Counted from the stretch's first letter, positions 15,804 through 25,699 are shown. The stretch: DNA of 49,882 nucleotides from WGOA01 sp964429745 (GCA_964429745.1 CAYSDI010000016.1:1-49882); one strand, 5' to 3'. The notes: generated from the letters alone by a model not told the origin. A program made the numbers and translations.

Positions 15804-16297
15804 CAAGGCATTTCGGGCATTTAAGTTGCGCAAGGCCAAAGGGGATCGGTTTGTTGGGCGGCCTGTTGCAGGCCAGCACCAGAAGCGCGTATTCTTCATG
15901 ACAGAGCCGGGTTTAAGCGTTTGCCAACGCTGAAATTAGGGAATTTTGACATTCCTGGTAGGCATCCGCGGGGCATTTCGCCCGGAAAACAAAGGTGCAG
16001 GGCTCCGGAAATGCGGTCATTAAGCTGCCATGTAAGCTAAAAGCGGCTGCCCCCCGTCTGCCATAATTGCAAAGGGCTATGCAAAATTGGCGGGTTTGCG
16101 GGCAGGAACGCTCCACGCAAGTGCAATTCTGGCGCAAAAGGAGCCTGGATTGTGCCCGAAAGGCACTTGGCATGTTTCATGTTAAAGAGAGGCTGTCCTG
16201 CCGGGTTAGTTTTTTTAGCAATGGCCCGGATGATATTCGTCAAACTGACATTCGTAACACACACTCCGAAGTCAAAAGAACAAAAACTGCTTCAACG
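15804..16297. other. long region upstream of groES
   Basis: This 494-bp gap between the lipoprotein start and groES has no convincing gene. I see no CIRCE element and no exact TAnnTTTG box. It presumably holds the promoters of both neighbours and possibly a long leader for groES, but I cannot point to them. Confidence 0.4.
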
Positions 16298-16582
16298 ATG
16301 GCAAAGAAAAGCTTGAACATCACCCCGCTTGCTGACCGCGTGGTGGTACGTGCCGCTGTGGCCGAAGAAAAATCCAGCGGTGGAATTATCATTCCCGATA
16401 CGGCCAAAGAGAAGCCCCAGCGCGGGATTATCGTGGCTGTAGGCAACGGCAAAAAAGACGAGCCCCTAACGGTGAAAGTTGGGGACAGCGTGCTGTACGG
16501 CAAATACGCCGGCACCGAATTGAATGTAGACGGGGAAGACCTCCTCATTATGCGCGAATCAGACATTTTCGCCATTCTCTGA
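16298..16582 (+). CDS. groES: co-chaperonin GroES
   Basis: The 94-residue product, from the ATG at 16298, is the lid of the GroEL chamber. Typical features are ITPLADRVVVRAAVAEEK, SGGIIIPDTAKEKPQ (the mobile loop that binds GroEL), VGDSVLYGKYAGTEL and the end MRESDIFAIL. Length is normal. The frame extends upstream but the conserved N-terminus sets the start. groEL follows 82 bp downstream, so they form the usual operon. Confidence 0.97.
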   Translation: MAKKSLNITPLADRVVVRAAVAEEKSSGGIIIPDTAKEKPQRGIIVAVGNGKKDEPLTVKVGDSVLYGKYAGTELNVDGEDLLIMRESDIFAIL

Positions 16583-16664
16583 AACTGATCCCACCCGATC
16601 ATTCTGGTTGATCACCGATCAACAAGGAAAACAACCCCTAAACCCAAAGAATTAGAACTAAGCC

Positions 16665-18305
16665 ATGGCTAAGATAATTAAGTACGATATGGAGGCCCGC
16701 GACGCGCTCAAGCGCGGTGTGGACCAGCTCGCGAATGCAGTGAAAGTGACCCTGGGCCCCAAAGGCCGCAACGTGGTCATTGAGAAAAAATTCGGCGCCC
16801 CGCAAGTGACCAAAGACGGTGTCACCGTGGCCAAAGAGATTGAATTGGAAGACCCGCTCGAAAACATGGGCGCCCAGATGGTCAAGGAAGTTGCCTCTAA
16901 GACCTCTGACGTAGCCGGTGACGGTACCACCACCGCTACGGTGCTGGCCCAGATCATCGTAACCGCCGGTTTGAAAAACGTAACTGCCGGAGCCAACCCC
17001 ATGGACCTCAAGCGCGGTATTGACAAGGCCGTGATCGCTGTGGTGGAAAACATCGCCAAGCAGGCCCGCAAAGTTGGCAACGACAACGACAAGATTAAAC
17101 AGGTGGCCACCATTAGCGCCAACAACGACGAAGTAATCGGTACCATCATCGCCCAGGCTATGGAGAAAGTGGGCAAAGAAGGCGTTATCACGGTTGAAGA
17201 AGCCAAAGGCACCGAGACCTACGTGGACATTGTAGAAGGCATGCAGTTTGACCGCGGTTACCAGAGCCCCTACTTCGTGACCAACGCGGAGAAAATGGTG
17301 GCCGAACTGGAACAGCCTTACATCCTGATCCACGACAAGAAGATCAGCAACATGAAGGAGCTGCTCCCTATCCTGGAGAAAGTGGCACAAAGTGGTGCAC
17401 CGCTGGTGATCATTTCCGAAGATGTGGAAGGCGAAGCCCTGGCCACCCTGGTGGTGAACAAGATTCGCGGCACGCTGAAAATTGCTGCCGTCAAAGCTCC
17501 TGGCTTCGGCGATCGCCGCAAAGCAATGCTGGAAGACATCGCCATCCTGACCGGCGGTACCGTTATCAGCGAAGAGCGCGGCTTTAAACTGGAGAATTCT
17601 GACGTGACCTTCCTTGGCCGAGCCGAGAAAATCACCATTGACAAAGACAACACCATCATCGTAAACGGTGCTGGCAAGAAGAACGACATTGTGGCCCGGG
17701 TCAACCAGATCAAGGCCCAGATTGAGTCTACCACCAGCGATTACGACAAAGAGAAACTGCAAGAGCGCCTGGCCAAATTGGCTGGCGGTGTGGCCGTGAT
17801 CTACGTCGGTGCCGCTACCGAAGTGGAAATGAAAGAGAAGAAAGACCGCGTAGACGACGCCCTGCACGCTACCCGCGCTGCTGTGGAAGAAGGCATTGTA
17901 GCCGGTGGTGGAGTTACCTACATCCGCGCGCTGCAGGCCATCGTCAAGCTGGAAGCTGAAAGCCACGACGAAAATGTCGGGATTGACATCATCCGCCGCG
18001 CGCTCGAAGAGCCCCTTCGCCAGATTGCGGCCAATGCCGGCATGGAAGGTTCCATCGTTGTGCAGAAAGTCAAAGAAGGCAAGAAGGAATTCGGCTACAA
18101 TGCCCGCTACGACCGCTACGAAGACCTGCTGGTCGCCGGTGTTATTGACCCGGCCAAAGTGGCCCGCGTGGCCTTGGAAAACGCCGCTTCGATTGCCGGT
18201 CTGTTGCTAACCACCGAAACCACCATTGTTGACAAGCCCGAAGATAAGTCTGACATGGGCGGCGGCGGTTCACCCGGTATGGGCGGCATGGGCGGCATGA
18301 TGTAA
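16665..18305 (+). CDS. groEL: chaperonin GroEL
   Basis: The 546-residue product is the ATP-driven chaperonin ring subunit. It begins MAKIIKYDMEARDALKRG, carries the nucleotide-binding motifs VTLGPKGRNV, DGVTVAKEI and GDGTTTATVLA, and ends in the Gly/Met-rich tail GGMGGMM found in type I chaperonins. Length matches the family. It is second in the groES-groEL operon and is followed by a hairpin terminator. Confidence 0.98.
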   Translation: MAKIIKYDMEARDALKRGVDQLANAVKVTLGPKGRNVVIEKKFGAPQVTKDGVTVAKEIELEDPLENMGAQMVKEVASKTSDVAGDGTTTATVLAQIIVTAGLKNVTAGANPMDLKRGIDKAVIAVVENIAKQARKVGNDNDKIKQVATISANNDEVIGTIIAQAMEKVGKEGVITVEEAKGTETYVDIVEGMQFDRGYQSPYFVTNAEKMVAELEQPYILIHDKKISNMKELLPILEKVAQSGAPLVIISEDVEGEALATLVVNKIRGTLKIAAVKAPGFGDRRKAMLEDIAILTGGTVISEERGFKLENSDVTFLGRAEKITIDKDNTIIVNGAGKKNDIVARVNQIKAQIESTTSDYDKEKLQERLAKLAGGVAVIYVGAATEVEMKEKKDRVDDALHATRAAVEEGIVAGGGVTYIRALQAIVKLEAESHDENVGIDIIRRALEEPLRQIAANAGMEGSIVVQKVKEGKKEFGYNARYDRYEDLLVAGVIDPAKVARVALENAASIAGLLLTTETTIVDKPEDKSDMGGGGSPGMGGMGGMM

Positions 18306-18356
18306 GGAGTAAAAATGCCCGGTGTTTCCTTTCGCCGGACTCTGGTAAAATCAATC

Positions 18357-18394
18357 GCAGCCGGTTCCTTTCGGGGAGCCGGCTGCTTCGTTTT
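18357..18394 (+). terminator. rho-independent terminator after groEL
   Basis: An 8-bp stem GCAGCCGG / CCGGCTGC at 18357-18364 and 18379-18386, with a 14-base loop, then TTCGTTTT. It closes the groESL operon. Confidence 0.75.
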
Positions 18395-18519
18395 GGCTGA
18401 TTTGCCCTGTCACCAAACGGGGTAAATTGATGGGTAAATCTGGCATTAACCTTTGTACTTTTCGACATTCCTGCGCGTTTCACATTTTTGAGCTGTTCGC
18501 ACTTTCTTCTTTATGCAGC

Positions 18520-18903
18520 ATGGCTATGATTCAACCCGGCACCCTAACCGTTTTTGAAGCCCATCCGGTTGCTCCAGGCATGGTGAGTCTTCGCGATGAA
18601 TTGGTTTTCCAATTGCGCGATTTTCGCATTACTCTGCGTCAGTACGGCATTGAGGTTTTGTACGGTCCGCTGCCGAATGTAGTGGCCGATCCCGAACGCG
18701 TAGAGCGATTCTTTAAAACTGCCATTGGTCGAATGGTTCAGTTCAGCCGAGGCGGCAGCCAGGTGGTGCACATAGAGGCCAAGCCCCGAGAAAGCGGCCT
18801 GGATTTGGTGTTCACCGCGCGCAAATCCGGCCAGGAGCACCTGCTGGTGGTGGGGCATTTTCCGGAATATTCGTTTGAGCGAGCCAGCAGCGGGCAGGGC
18901 TGA
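18520..18903 (+). CDS. small protein resembling a degenerate histidine-kinase ATPase domain
   Basis: The 127-residue product (MAMIQPGTLTVFEA) contains a middle segment, LPNVVADPERVERFFKTAIG, then RMVQFSRGGSQVVHIEA and LDLVFTARKSG. It reads like the N-box region of histidine-kinase HATPase_c domains (LP-V-ADP-RL-QVF-NLI-NA-KF). The conserved N-box Asn is not present (GRMVQF instead of GNA-KF), and the later G boxes are absent. It could be a decayed kinase fragment, a stand-alone binding domain, or chance similarity. The frame extends upstream to 18427, but the ATG at 18520 lies closer to the domain. Confidence 0.5.
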   Translation: MAMIQPGTLTVFEAHPVAPGMVSLRDELVFQLRDFRITLRQYGIEVLYGPLPNVVADPERVERFFKTAIGRMVQFSRGGSQVVHIEAKPRESGLDLVFTARKSGQEHLLVVGHFPEYSFERASSGQG

Positions 18904-19131
18904 TTGCTTTGTTTAAACACTGCCCTGTTCAAGAGGGTACTCCAAAAGGGTTATTGGGATCAATCCAAAGGTTAATTTTTCTTAAGGTGTGCACCTTTTG
19001 AGGGTTCTGTGCGTTTCTTATCCAAGTTGATTTGCCTGGCGCAACTTAGCTTAGTCAAATCGGCTTGATTGTTGTTTGCCCATACTCTCCCGCAGCAGCA
19101 TTGCTGCTTTCGTTGTCAAAGCCCCCCTTTC

Positions 19132-20757
19132 ATGATGCGCACACTCGTTTCCAATAAACTGGCAAGCCGCGCCCTGGCTTTTGCCCTGCTAACCTTTAGC
19201 GCTGCCACGACCCTTCAGGCGCAGAGTGCGGACGTGATCCGCAGCGCGCAAAAGTTTGAGCGCTTTTTAGATTTTCTGGATGACAAGTACCTGGAGTCGG
19301 TCGATCTGGACAGCCTGGTAGAAATTGCCATCGTGGGCGTGCTCGAAGACCTTGACCCCCATTCGAACTATTTTTCAGTAGAAGAATTGGAGGAAGCTAA
19401 CGAGCCGCTGGTCGGTAATTTCGAAGGCATTGGTATCCAGTTTAACATTTTGCGGGACACCATCGTGGTGCTTAGTACCATCACTGGCGGTCCGAGCGAG
19501 AAAGTGGGCCTCCAAGCTGGCGATAAAATCCTGACCGTGAACGGCGAGCCTGTTGCCGGTGTGGGCATTAAAAACCAAGGAGTCATGGACCGTTTGCGCG
19601 GACCTAAAGGCACCGAAGTAGCCATTGAGTTGGAGCGCGACAGCCGCAAAAAACCGCTGGCGTTTTCGATTACCCGCGATAAAATTCCGCTGTACAGCGT
19701 GGACGCCGGTTACATGGCCGACCCCAAAACGGGCTACATTAAAGTGAACCGTTTTGCCGCCACTACCGCCGATGAATTCCGCGAAGACCTGAATAAACTC
19801 AAGGCCGAAGGCATGGAAAACCTTATCCTGGACTTGCGCGGCAATTCCGGTGGTTACCTGAACACGGCCATGGAAATCAGCAACGAATTGCTGGGTGGCC
19901 GCAAGCTGATTGTGTACACAGAAGGCCGGGCCTACCCGCGCCAGAATGCCTATGCCGATGAAACCGGTGGCTGGACCACCGGCAAGCTGGTGGTGCTCAT
20001 TGACGAAGGGTCGGCATCCGCCTCCGAGATTGTAAGCGGGGCCGTGCAGGACTGGGATCGCGGGTTGATCATCGGGCGGCGTTCCTTTGGCAAGGGTCTG
20101 GTGCAGCGCCCCTTTAACCTGCCTGATGGCTCGGCCGTTCGCTTAACGGTACAGCGTTACTATACCCCAAGCGGGCGCTCTATCCAGCGGCCTTACGAAG
20201 AAGGCAAAAAAGACTACTACAAAGAAACCTGGCGTCGCCTTGAAAGCGGTGAGCTGACCGAAGGGGTGCTCGGGGAACTGCCCGATTCGCTCAAATACTT
20301 TACCCAGCACAGCAAGCGGGTGGTTTACGGTGGCGGTGGCATTTTGCCCGATGTGTTCATCGGCCTGGACACCAGCTTCGTCAGCGATTTCTTCGATGAT
20401 GTACTGGGCAAGGGCATTCTGAACCAGTTCGCCATTTCATACGTGAACAAACACCGCACAACGCTCAAAGAGCGCTTTCCTAATCCGGAGGCGTTTGCCA
20501 GCCAATACAGCCTGGAAACGGCCGTTTGGAATGAGTTCATTGCCTATGCTGCCGCCGAAGAAGTGCCCTACGATGCCGAAGCCGCAACACCTTCCTTGGA
20601 GCGCCTGGAGTTGCTGCTGGAGGCTATGATTGCCCGCAACCTGTGGGATCTGGAGGCCTATTTCATGGTCACCAATCGCCAGGATCCGGCCTTCCTGCGC
20701 GCTGTGCAAGTTATGTCTGACGGCACCTTTGAGCAGATGAAGATCGCGGCGCGGTAA
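19132..20757 (+). CDS. S41 family C-terminal processing peptidase
   Basis: From the ATG at 19132 the 541-residue product has a signal peptide (cleavage after LQA, about residue 30), an N-terminal helical region with LDPHSNYFS, a PDZ domain (about 92-180, with GGPSEKVGLQAGDKILTVNGE) and the S41 protease domain. The catalytic Ser/Lys dyad is S296 in DEGSASASE and K321 in FGKGLVQ, 25 residues apart as in CtpB. The C-terminal 150 residues are the extra domain seen in Bacteroidota members. It likely processes periplasmic or outer-membrane proteins. The longer upstream frame is not needed. Confidence 0.92.
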   Translation: MMRTLVSNKLASRALAFALLTFSAATTLQAQSADVIRSAQKFERFLDFLDDKYLESVDLDSLVEIAIVGVLEDLDPHSNYFSVEELEEANEPLVGNFEGIGIQFNILRDTIVVLSTITGGPSEKVGLQAGDKILTVNGEPVAGVGIKNQGVMDRLRGPKGTEVAIELERDSRKKPLAFSITRDKIPLYSVDAGYMADPKTGYIKVNRFAATTADEFREDLNKLKAEGMENLILDLRGNSGGYLNTAMEISNELLGGRKLIVYTEGRAYPRQNAYADETGGWTTGKLVVLIDEGSASASEIVSGAVQDWDRGLIIGRRSFGKGLVQRPFNLPDGSAVRLTVQRYYTPSGRSIQRPYEEGKKDYYKETWRRLESGELTEGVLGELPDSLKYFTQHSKRVVYGGGGILPDVFIGLDTSFVSDFFDDVLGKGILNQFAISYVNKHRTTLKERFPNPEAFASQYSLETAVWNEFIAYAAAEEVPYDAEAATPSLERLELLLEAMIARNLWDLEAYFMVTNRQDPAFLRAVQVMSDGTFEQMKIAAR

Positions 20758-20778
20758 TGCGCTTAGGCTGAAGCTACC

Positions 20779-22140
20779 TCACTTCCGGTAAGGCAGCGCC
20801 ATGATGTTTTCTCCGACCCCAAGACCTTGGGCGATGCCCTCGTCAATGGCGGAGCGAAAGTGAATGCCTCCGTACAATCGGCTGCGGGCGGCTTCATCCG
20901 CAAAGGCGTAGAAGGACGCGAAGGAGCGAGGAGTGCCGTCAATGTCCGTGCGGTTAACCTGCGTATAGTCTGTAAAGGCGTAGTTGTCGCCAAACATTTC
21001 GGTGAGCACTTTGGCGGCCGCACCTGACTGAACGGAATGACCGGAGGTGTATTCGGGGAATGGTGGCGTAGGCAGCGGAATGGTGAATGCGCCATCAATC
21101 TGTGTTTGAATGACCGTGATGGGGCGCACCAGGTTGTAGGTGTACTTGGTTTCCCAGCAGGAAATGAAACCGTCATGTATGGCCAGGGTCATGAGGGCAA
21201 AGGCTTCGGCGGACACCGCCAGGTTGGACTGCTCTAAGCCAAGAACCTGGCGGAGAATGGACAGGGAATGACCGGCTGGCGTGGCGCTTTTTCCCGGATC
21301 ATCCGACCAATAGTTGGCGATGACACGCTCCTCAGGGGTCAGGTTGGTGACCGTGTTGTACACTTCCATGACTTGTTGCCAAAACTCAGACCCAGGATCG
21401 GTGGAGTAGTTGGGGGGAGGGGGCGCCAGTTCCTCGGTGATGTTGCGGGTCAGGAAGGGTCTGACATCGCCCCAGTAGGGCTGCAAAGCCAGTGCGAAGA
21501 GTGGGGGAGTCGGCCGCCATAAGCCCGGGCCAACAGGCGCCGCATAGCTGGTGGGGAAGTTGGTGTTGAAGCAATCGGCTTGACCATCTAAAGTAGCATA
21601 AGCCAACATGGCCATCGCTACTGCTTTGCCATGCGCCTCCGAGCGCGCCAAAACGGATTCGTCAGCTTCGGCTGCGAAAATGTCGTGGCGGTAAGACGCT
21701 TCGAGCGCGTCAATGGCGGCTAAGTTCTCAGCCGTAGCGCCTGAATAGCAATCGCGAAGCATTGCGGCGAGCACAGCATTGGCCACAACGCCCCAGTGGT
21801 ATTCGCCCGCTTCTGCATCCGGAATCTGGTCAGCCGTGAGCCCGCTGATGTGCCCGGCAAATGAATTGTTCTCTGGCATTCCCGGTACCATGCTCTCGTA
21901 CAGCGCCAGGCCCGTGTAGGCGTAAGCGCGCGCCACCACTGGCGGAAAGGCACCGATGGTCTCCTTGGACAGCACGGCCATCAGTTCCATGTAGTCCTGC
22001 ACCACCTTGCTGGAAAAGTCGTTGGCCAGGGTTTCAATACCCGGCACTGCGTCATCCTTGCATGAAGGAAGCAGCACCATCGCAAAGGCACAAAGCAGCA
22101 GCGCGACCTTGCCGCAAAAAAGTAAAGGTTTCATAGTCAA
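20779..22140 (-). CDS. vanadium-dependent haloperoxidase-like (PAP2 superfamily) lipoprotein
   Basis: The 453-residue product has a lipoprotein signal ending VLLPSC (Cys about 27) and a helical domain with the vanadate-pocket motifs in order: KYTYNLVRP, PPFPEYTSGHSVQSGA with the SGH core, and SRLYGGIHFRSAIDEG with Arg and His. The same pocket binds phosphate in PAP2 acid phosphatases, so activity could be haloperoxidase or phosphatase. The family is common in Bacteroidota as a single secreted or lipid-anchored protein. The next annotated residues before the gene start at 22140 give a second Met (MTMK); either is possible. Confidence 0.87.
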   Translation of the reverse strand: MTMKPLLFCGKVALLLCAFAMVLLPSCKDDAVPGIETLANDFSSKVVQDYMELMAVLSKETIGAFPPVVARAYAYTGLALYESMVPGMPENNSFAGHISGLTADQIPDAEAGEYHWGVVANAVLAAMLRDCYSGATAENLAAIDALEASYRHDIFAAEADESVLARSEAHGKAVAMAMLAYATLDGQADCFNTNFPTSYAAPVGPGLWRPTPPLFALALQPYWGDVRPFLTRNITEELAPPPPNYSTDPGSEFWQQVMEVYNTVTNLTPEERVIANYWSDDPGKSATPAGHSLSILRQVLGLEQSNLAVSAEAFALMTLAIHDGFISCWETKYTYNLVRPITVIQTQIDGAFTIPLPTPPFPEYTSGHSVQSGAAAKVLTEMFGDNYAFTDYTQVNRTDIDGTPRSFASFYAFADEAARSRLYGGIHFRSAIDEGIAQGLGVGENIMALPYRK

Positions 22141-22250
22141 TGTATAGTGGACTTGTGTGTAGTGTTGACAATACCAACCCTAAGTTAGGGGGAAGTAGAC
22201 TGTTTTGCAAGAGCAACCCCAGTATAATGCAGCCGGCTTGACAGCTTAAA

Positions 22251-22290
22251 GACTTCCCCGAAAACGGCTCCAGTTTTCAGCGGGGAAGTC
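22251..22290 (-). terminator. hairpin downstream of valS
   Basis: GACTTCCCCG at 22251-22260 pairs with CGGGGAAGTC at 22281-22290; the inner GAAAAC/GTTTTC bases can extend the stem. Read on the minus strand it follows the valS stop and precedes a short TTT, so it is probably the valS terminator. Confidence 0.65.
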
Positions 22291-22292
22291 AG

Positions 22293-24929
22293 TCATTCAG
22301 CCCCCCCCAACTCCCCCTCAATCACTCTGATCTTCTCCAGGGCATCGGCTTGCTTCTGACGTTCCCGTTCTAGCACCTCCGGAGCCGCGGAAGCCACAAA
22401 GCGTTCGTTGCTTAGTTTCTTTTGCACGGATACCAGGAACCCCTGCAGCCGCTCAAGGTCGGCGAGCAATTTCGCCCGCTCGGCTTCTGCGTCAACAACT
22501 ATTCCGGCTTCCAAAAAGAAGCGGGTAGTGCCTGACAGAAAGGCCAGGGCTCCCGGTACGTCATCGGCAACGGTGCTGAATTCGCTGAGGCGACCCAGCT
22601 TGAGCAGAGTAGGGTGGAAGGTCTGGTAGGCGTCCAGCGAGTTGCTGCGTATCCGCAAGGGCAATTCGTCTTTGAAGCCGAGTTGTTTGCTGTTGCGCAA
22701 GTCGCGGACTTTGCTGATAATGTCTTTGGCTACATCTCCGGCGTCGATGTACGCGTCTACCCATTCGCGGTGCTTGGGCCATGGGGCGATGACCAGGTCT
22801 TCGCCTTCGGCGCGAGGGGAGAGGTAGTGCCAGAGCTCTTCGGTGAGGAAGGGCATGAAGGGGTGCAGGAGCTTTAGCAGCACCTCGAAGAAGCGGACGG
22901 TGCTGCCGTGGGTGGCTTGGTCAATGGGTTCGCCGTAGGCGGGTTTGATGAACTCCAGGTACCAGGAGCAGAAGTCGTCCCAGACAAAGGAGTAGAGCAC
23001 CTTGAGGGCTTCGGAGATGCGGAACTGGCCGAGCAGGTCGTCCACTTCGGAGACCATGCGGTGCATCTTGTGTTCAAACCAGAGGACGGGGCCTTCGTTG
23101 TCGGGGTTGGCACCGGTTTTTACTTCCCAGCCCTGAACGAGTCGGAACGCGTTCCAGATTTTATTGGCAAAGTTGCGGCCCTGCTCGCACTGCTTAATGT
23201 CAAAGAGGATGTCGTTGCCGGCCGAGGAAGAGATGAGCATGCCTACGCGCGTGCCGTCGGCGCCGTACTGGGCGATGATCTCGAGCGGGTCGGGGCTGTT
23301 GCCCAGGCTCTTGCTCATTTTGCGCCGCTGCTTGTCGCGCACGATGCCGGTCAGGTACACGTCGCGGAAGGGCACTTCGCCGCGGTACTCGATGCCGGCC
23401 ATGACCATGCGCGCCACCCAGAAGAACAGAATTTCCGGGGCGGTGACCAGTACATTGGTGGGGTAGTAGTAGTTGATGTCGTCGCCATTGGGATCGGAGA
23501 AGCCATCGAAGACGGAAATGGGCCAGAGCCAACTCGAGGCCCAGGTGTCGAGCACGTCGGGGTCTTGTTGCAGGTCGGCGAGGGTCAACGCAGGGTTGCC
23601 GCTCTGGCGACGTGCCTCTTCGACCGCTTCTTCTTCACTGCGGGCTACCACAAAGTCGCTGTCTCCGGGGCCGAAGTACCAGGCAGGTATGCGATGGCCC
23701 CACCACAACTGCCGCGAAATGCACCACTCGCGGATATTCTCCATCCAGTGGCGGTAGGTGTTTTTGAATTTCGGGGGAATGAGGTTGATTTCGTCTTCGA
23801 CGACAGCGCGAAGGGCGGGGGCAGCCAGGCGCTCCATGCTCAGGAACCACTGGAGCGAAAGGCGGGGCTCTACCACGGCATCGGTGCGCTCGCTGAACCC
23901 AACGGAGTGCAGCAGGTCTTCCACTTTTTCGAGCAGCCCGAGTTCTTCGAGGCGCGCGGCGGCTTTTTTGCGCACGGCCATGCGATCTTCGCCTACCCAT
24001 AAGCCCGCAGCGGCGCTTAAGGTGCCGTCTGCGTTGAACACGTCAATGACTTCGAGCCCGTGTTTTTTGCCGATTTCGTAGTCGTTGATGTCGTGTGCCG
24101 GGGTTACTTTAAGAGAGCCCGTGCCGAATTCCCTGTCAATGTAGGTGTCGTAGATGACAGGCACTTCGCGGTTCACCAGCGGTACGATCAGCGTGGCGTC
24201 GCGCAAATCGGCGTAACGCTGATCGTCGGGGTGAAAGCAAACGGCCACGTCGCCCATAATGGTTTCCGGACGCGTGGTGGCGACCACCACATAGCGGTCC
24301 TGCCCTTTGACGGCGTAGCGGACGTAGTAAAGCTTGTCGGTGACTTCGCGGTAAATGACCTCTTCGTTGCTCAACGCGGTCTGGGCTTCCGGGTCCCAGT
24401 TGATCATGCGCAGGCCGCGGTAAATAAGCCCTTTTTCGTATAAGTCAACGAACACATCCAACACCGCATCGGACAGCGAGGGCTCCATGGTAAACCGCGT
24501 GCGCGACCAGTCGCAGGAGGCGCCCAGCTTCTTGAGCTGATCCAGGATGATGCCGCCGTAATTGTCGGTCCATTCCCAGGCGTGTTGGAGGAATTCATCG
24601 CGGGTCAGGTCGCCTTTTTTTATACCAGCCGCTCGCAATTTTTGCACCACCTTAGCCTCTGTAGCAATGGAAGCGTGATCAGTGCCCGGAACCCACAGCG
24701 CATTCTTGCCCTGCATACGGGCCCTTCGAATTAAAATATCTTGTATAGTATTATTAAGTATGTGACCCATGTGCAGCACACCCGTAACGTTGGGCGGAGG
24801 AATGACAATGGTGAACGGCTCGCGGTCATCCGGAACGGAGCGGAAATAGCCTTTTTCGAGCCAGTGGGCGTACCATTTGTCCTCTACCTGCGAGGGGTCG
24901 TATTGCTTAGGAATTTCAGGCTGGGCCAT
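22293..24929 (-). CDS. valS: valyl-tRNA synthetase
   Basis: The 878-residue enzyme charges tRNA-Val. The class I signature HMGH lies at residues 53-56 (NVTGVLHMGHILNN) and KMSKS at 537-541 (RRKMSKSLGN). Between them is the editing domain (TTRPETIMGD, HPDDQRY, PAHDINDYEIG). The C-terminal coiled-coil arm typical of ValRS is visible in the last 70 residues (DAEAERAKLLADLERLQGFL). The frame is open to 25049, but MAQPEIPKQYDPSQVEDKWY marks the start at 24929. Confidence 0.97.
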   Translation of the reverse strand: MAQPEIPKQYDPSQVEDKWYAHWLEKGYFRSVPDDREPFTIVIPPPNVTGVLHMGHILNNTIQDILIRRARMQGKNALWVPGTDHASIATEAKVVQKLRAAGIKKGDLTRDEFLQHAWEWTDNYGGIILDQLKKLGASCDWSRTRFTMEPSLSDAVLDVFVDLYEKGLIYRGLRMINWDPEAQTALSNEEVIYREVTDKLYYVRYAVKGQDRYVVVATTRPETIMGDVAVCFHPDDQRYADLRDATLIVPLVNREVPVIYDTYIDREFGTGSLKVTPAHDINDYEIGKKHGLEVIDVFNADGTLSAAAGLWVGEDRMAVRKKAAARLEELGLLEKVEDLLHSVGFSERTDAVVEPRLSLQWFLSMERLAAPALRAVVEDEINLIPPKFKNTYRHWMENIREWCISRQLWWGHRIPAWYFGPGDSDFVVARSEEEAVEEARRQSGNPALTLADLQQDPDVLDTWASSWLWPISVFDGFSDPNGDDINYYYPTNVLVTAPEILFFWVARMVMAGIEYRGEVPFRDVYLTGIVRDKQRRKMSKSLGNSPDPLEIIAQYGADGTRVGMLISSSAGNDILFDIKQCEQGRNFANKIWNAFRLVQGWEVKTGANPDNEGPVLWFEHKMHRMVSEVDDLLGQFRISEALKVLYSFVWDDFCSWYLEFIKPAYGEPIDQATHGSTVRFFEVLLKLLHPFMPFLTEELWHYLSPRAEGEDLVIAPWPKHREWVDAYIDAGDVAKDIISKVRDLRNSKQLGFKDELPLRIRSNSLDAYQTFHPTLLKLGRLSEFSTVADDVPGALAFLSGTTRFFLEAGIVVDAEAERAKLLADLERLQGFLVSVQKKLSNERFVASAAPEVLERERQKQADALEKIRVIEGELGGAE

Positions 24930-25143
24930 GGGAGAACGTATGAGAAAGCTGGCGGGAATGCGATGGTGCCGGCCGGTGGAAAAAACTGATGTGACGGCTG
25001 GTGAAAAAGTTTTAGCGCTCAAAAACAGGAAAAAGGCGGATTCCGCCATTGCCAGCAGGGCCGCTAAGATACAACACGCAGAAAATGTGCCGACGCTTCC
25101 CTGACGCTTCCTTAAGGGGTAAAAGCCTTAGTTTTAACGCAGG

Positions 25144-25647
25144 ATGCCCAAGATTCTTACCGCCGTTCGGCACGCCAAATCCAGTTGGGATGAGCCGGCC
25201 TTGGCCGACCGCGAACGACCGCTCAACAACCGCGGCCGCCGGGCCGCTCCCGGTGTGGCGAGTTACCTGCTGCGCCTGGAACACCTGCCGGAAGGTATGT
25301 TGTCCAGCCCGGCACGCCGGGCCTACGAAACGGCCTTGCTCATGGCCGGGGTGTTGAACTTCCCGGAGGCCAACATTCGCCGTGATGAGCGCCTGTATTT
25401 TGAAGGGGTGGATGGCATTGCCGCAGCTATTCGGGAGACTCCTGACGAGATCAATCGGCTCTACTTTTTTAGCCACGAACCGGTTATTTCGGAGTTCTGC
25501 GACCGTTTTTGCCGCCTGGGCAAGCTGCATTACCCCACCACCGCGGTTTGTGCTATGCAATTTGAGGTGGATCGCTGGGCGGAAATGGAGGAGCGGGGCC
25601 GGAAATTGTTTTTTGTCATTCCCAAGATCATTGATCCGTCGCTTTAA
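25144..25647 (+). CDS. SixA-like histidine phosphatase family protein
   Basis: The 167-residue product starts MPKILTAVRHAKSSWDEPAL with the RHA catalytic motif (RHxK variant typical of SixA-type enzymes), then RPLNNRGRRAAP and SSPARRAYETALLMAG, and the second catalytic His in YFFSHEPVISEFC. SixA dephosphorylates His-containing phosphotransfer domains; related proteins act on small phosphorylated molecules. The substrate here is unknown. It lies 52 bp upstream of ppk1 and may be co-transcribed with it. A TAGTTTTA box just upstream (25129-25136) is a weak promoter candidate. Confidence 0.87.
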   Translation: MPKILTAVRHAKSSWDEPALADRERPLNNRGRRAAPGVASYLLRLEHLPEGMLSSPARRAYETALLMAGVLNFPEANIRRDERLYFEGVDGIAAAIRETPDEINRLYFFSHEPVISEFCDRFCRLGKLHYPTTAVCAMQFEVDRWAEMEERGRKLFFVIPKIIDPSL

Positions 25648-25699
25648 TGGGTAAGCACCCTTTATCCTGCCGTTTTGCGCAAATCTCGAACGGAACTAT

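Noticed and set aside
16638..17966. 442-residue minus-strand frame
   Set aside because: It is antisense to groEL and is rich in His and Phe in the way expected from reversed chaperonin codons.
22141..22200. TACATTG as a promoter for the haloperoxidase gene
   Set aside because: The box lies only a few bases before the ATG and lacks one T of the -7 consensus.
22908..24002. 364-residue plus-strand frame
   Set aside because: It is fully antisense to valS, whose HIGH and KMSKS motifs are intact.
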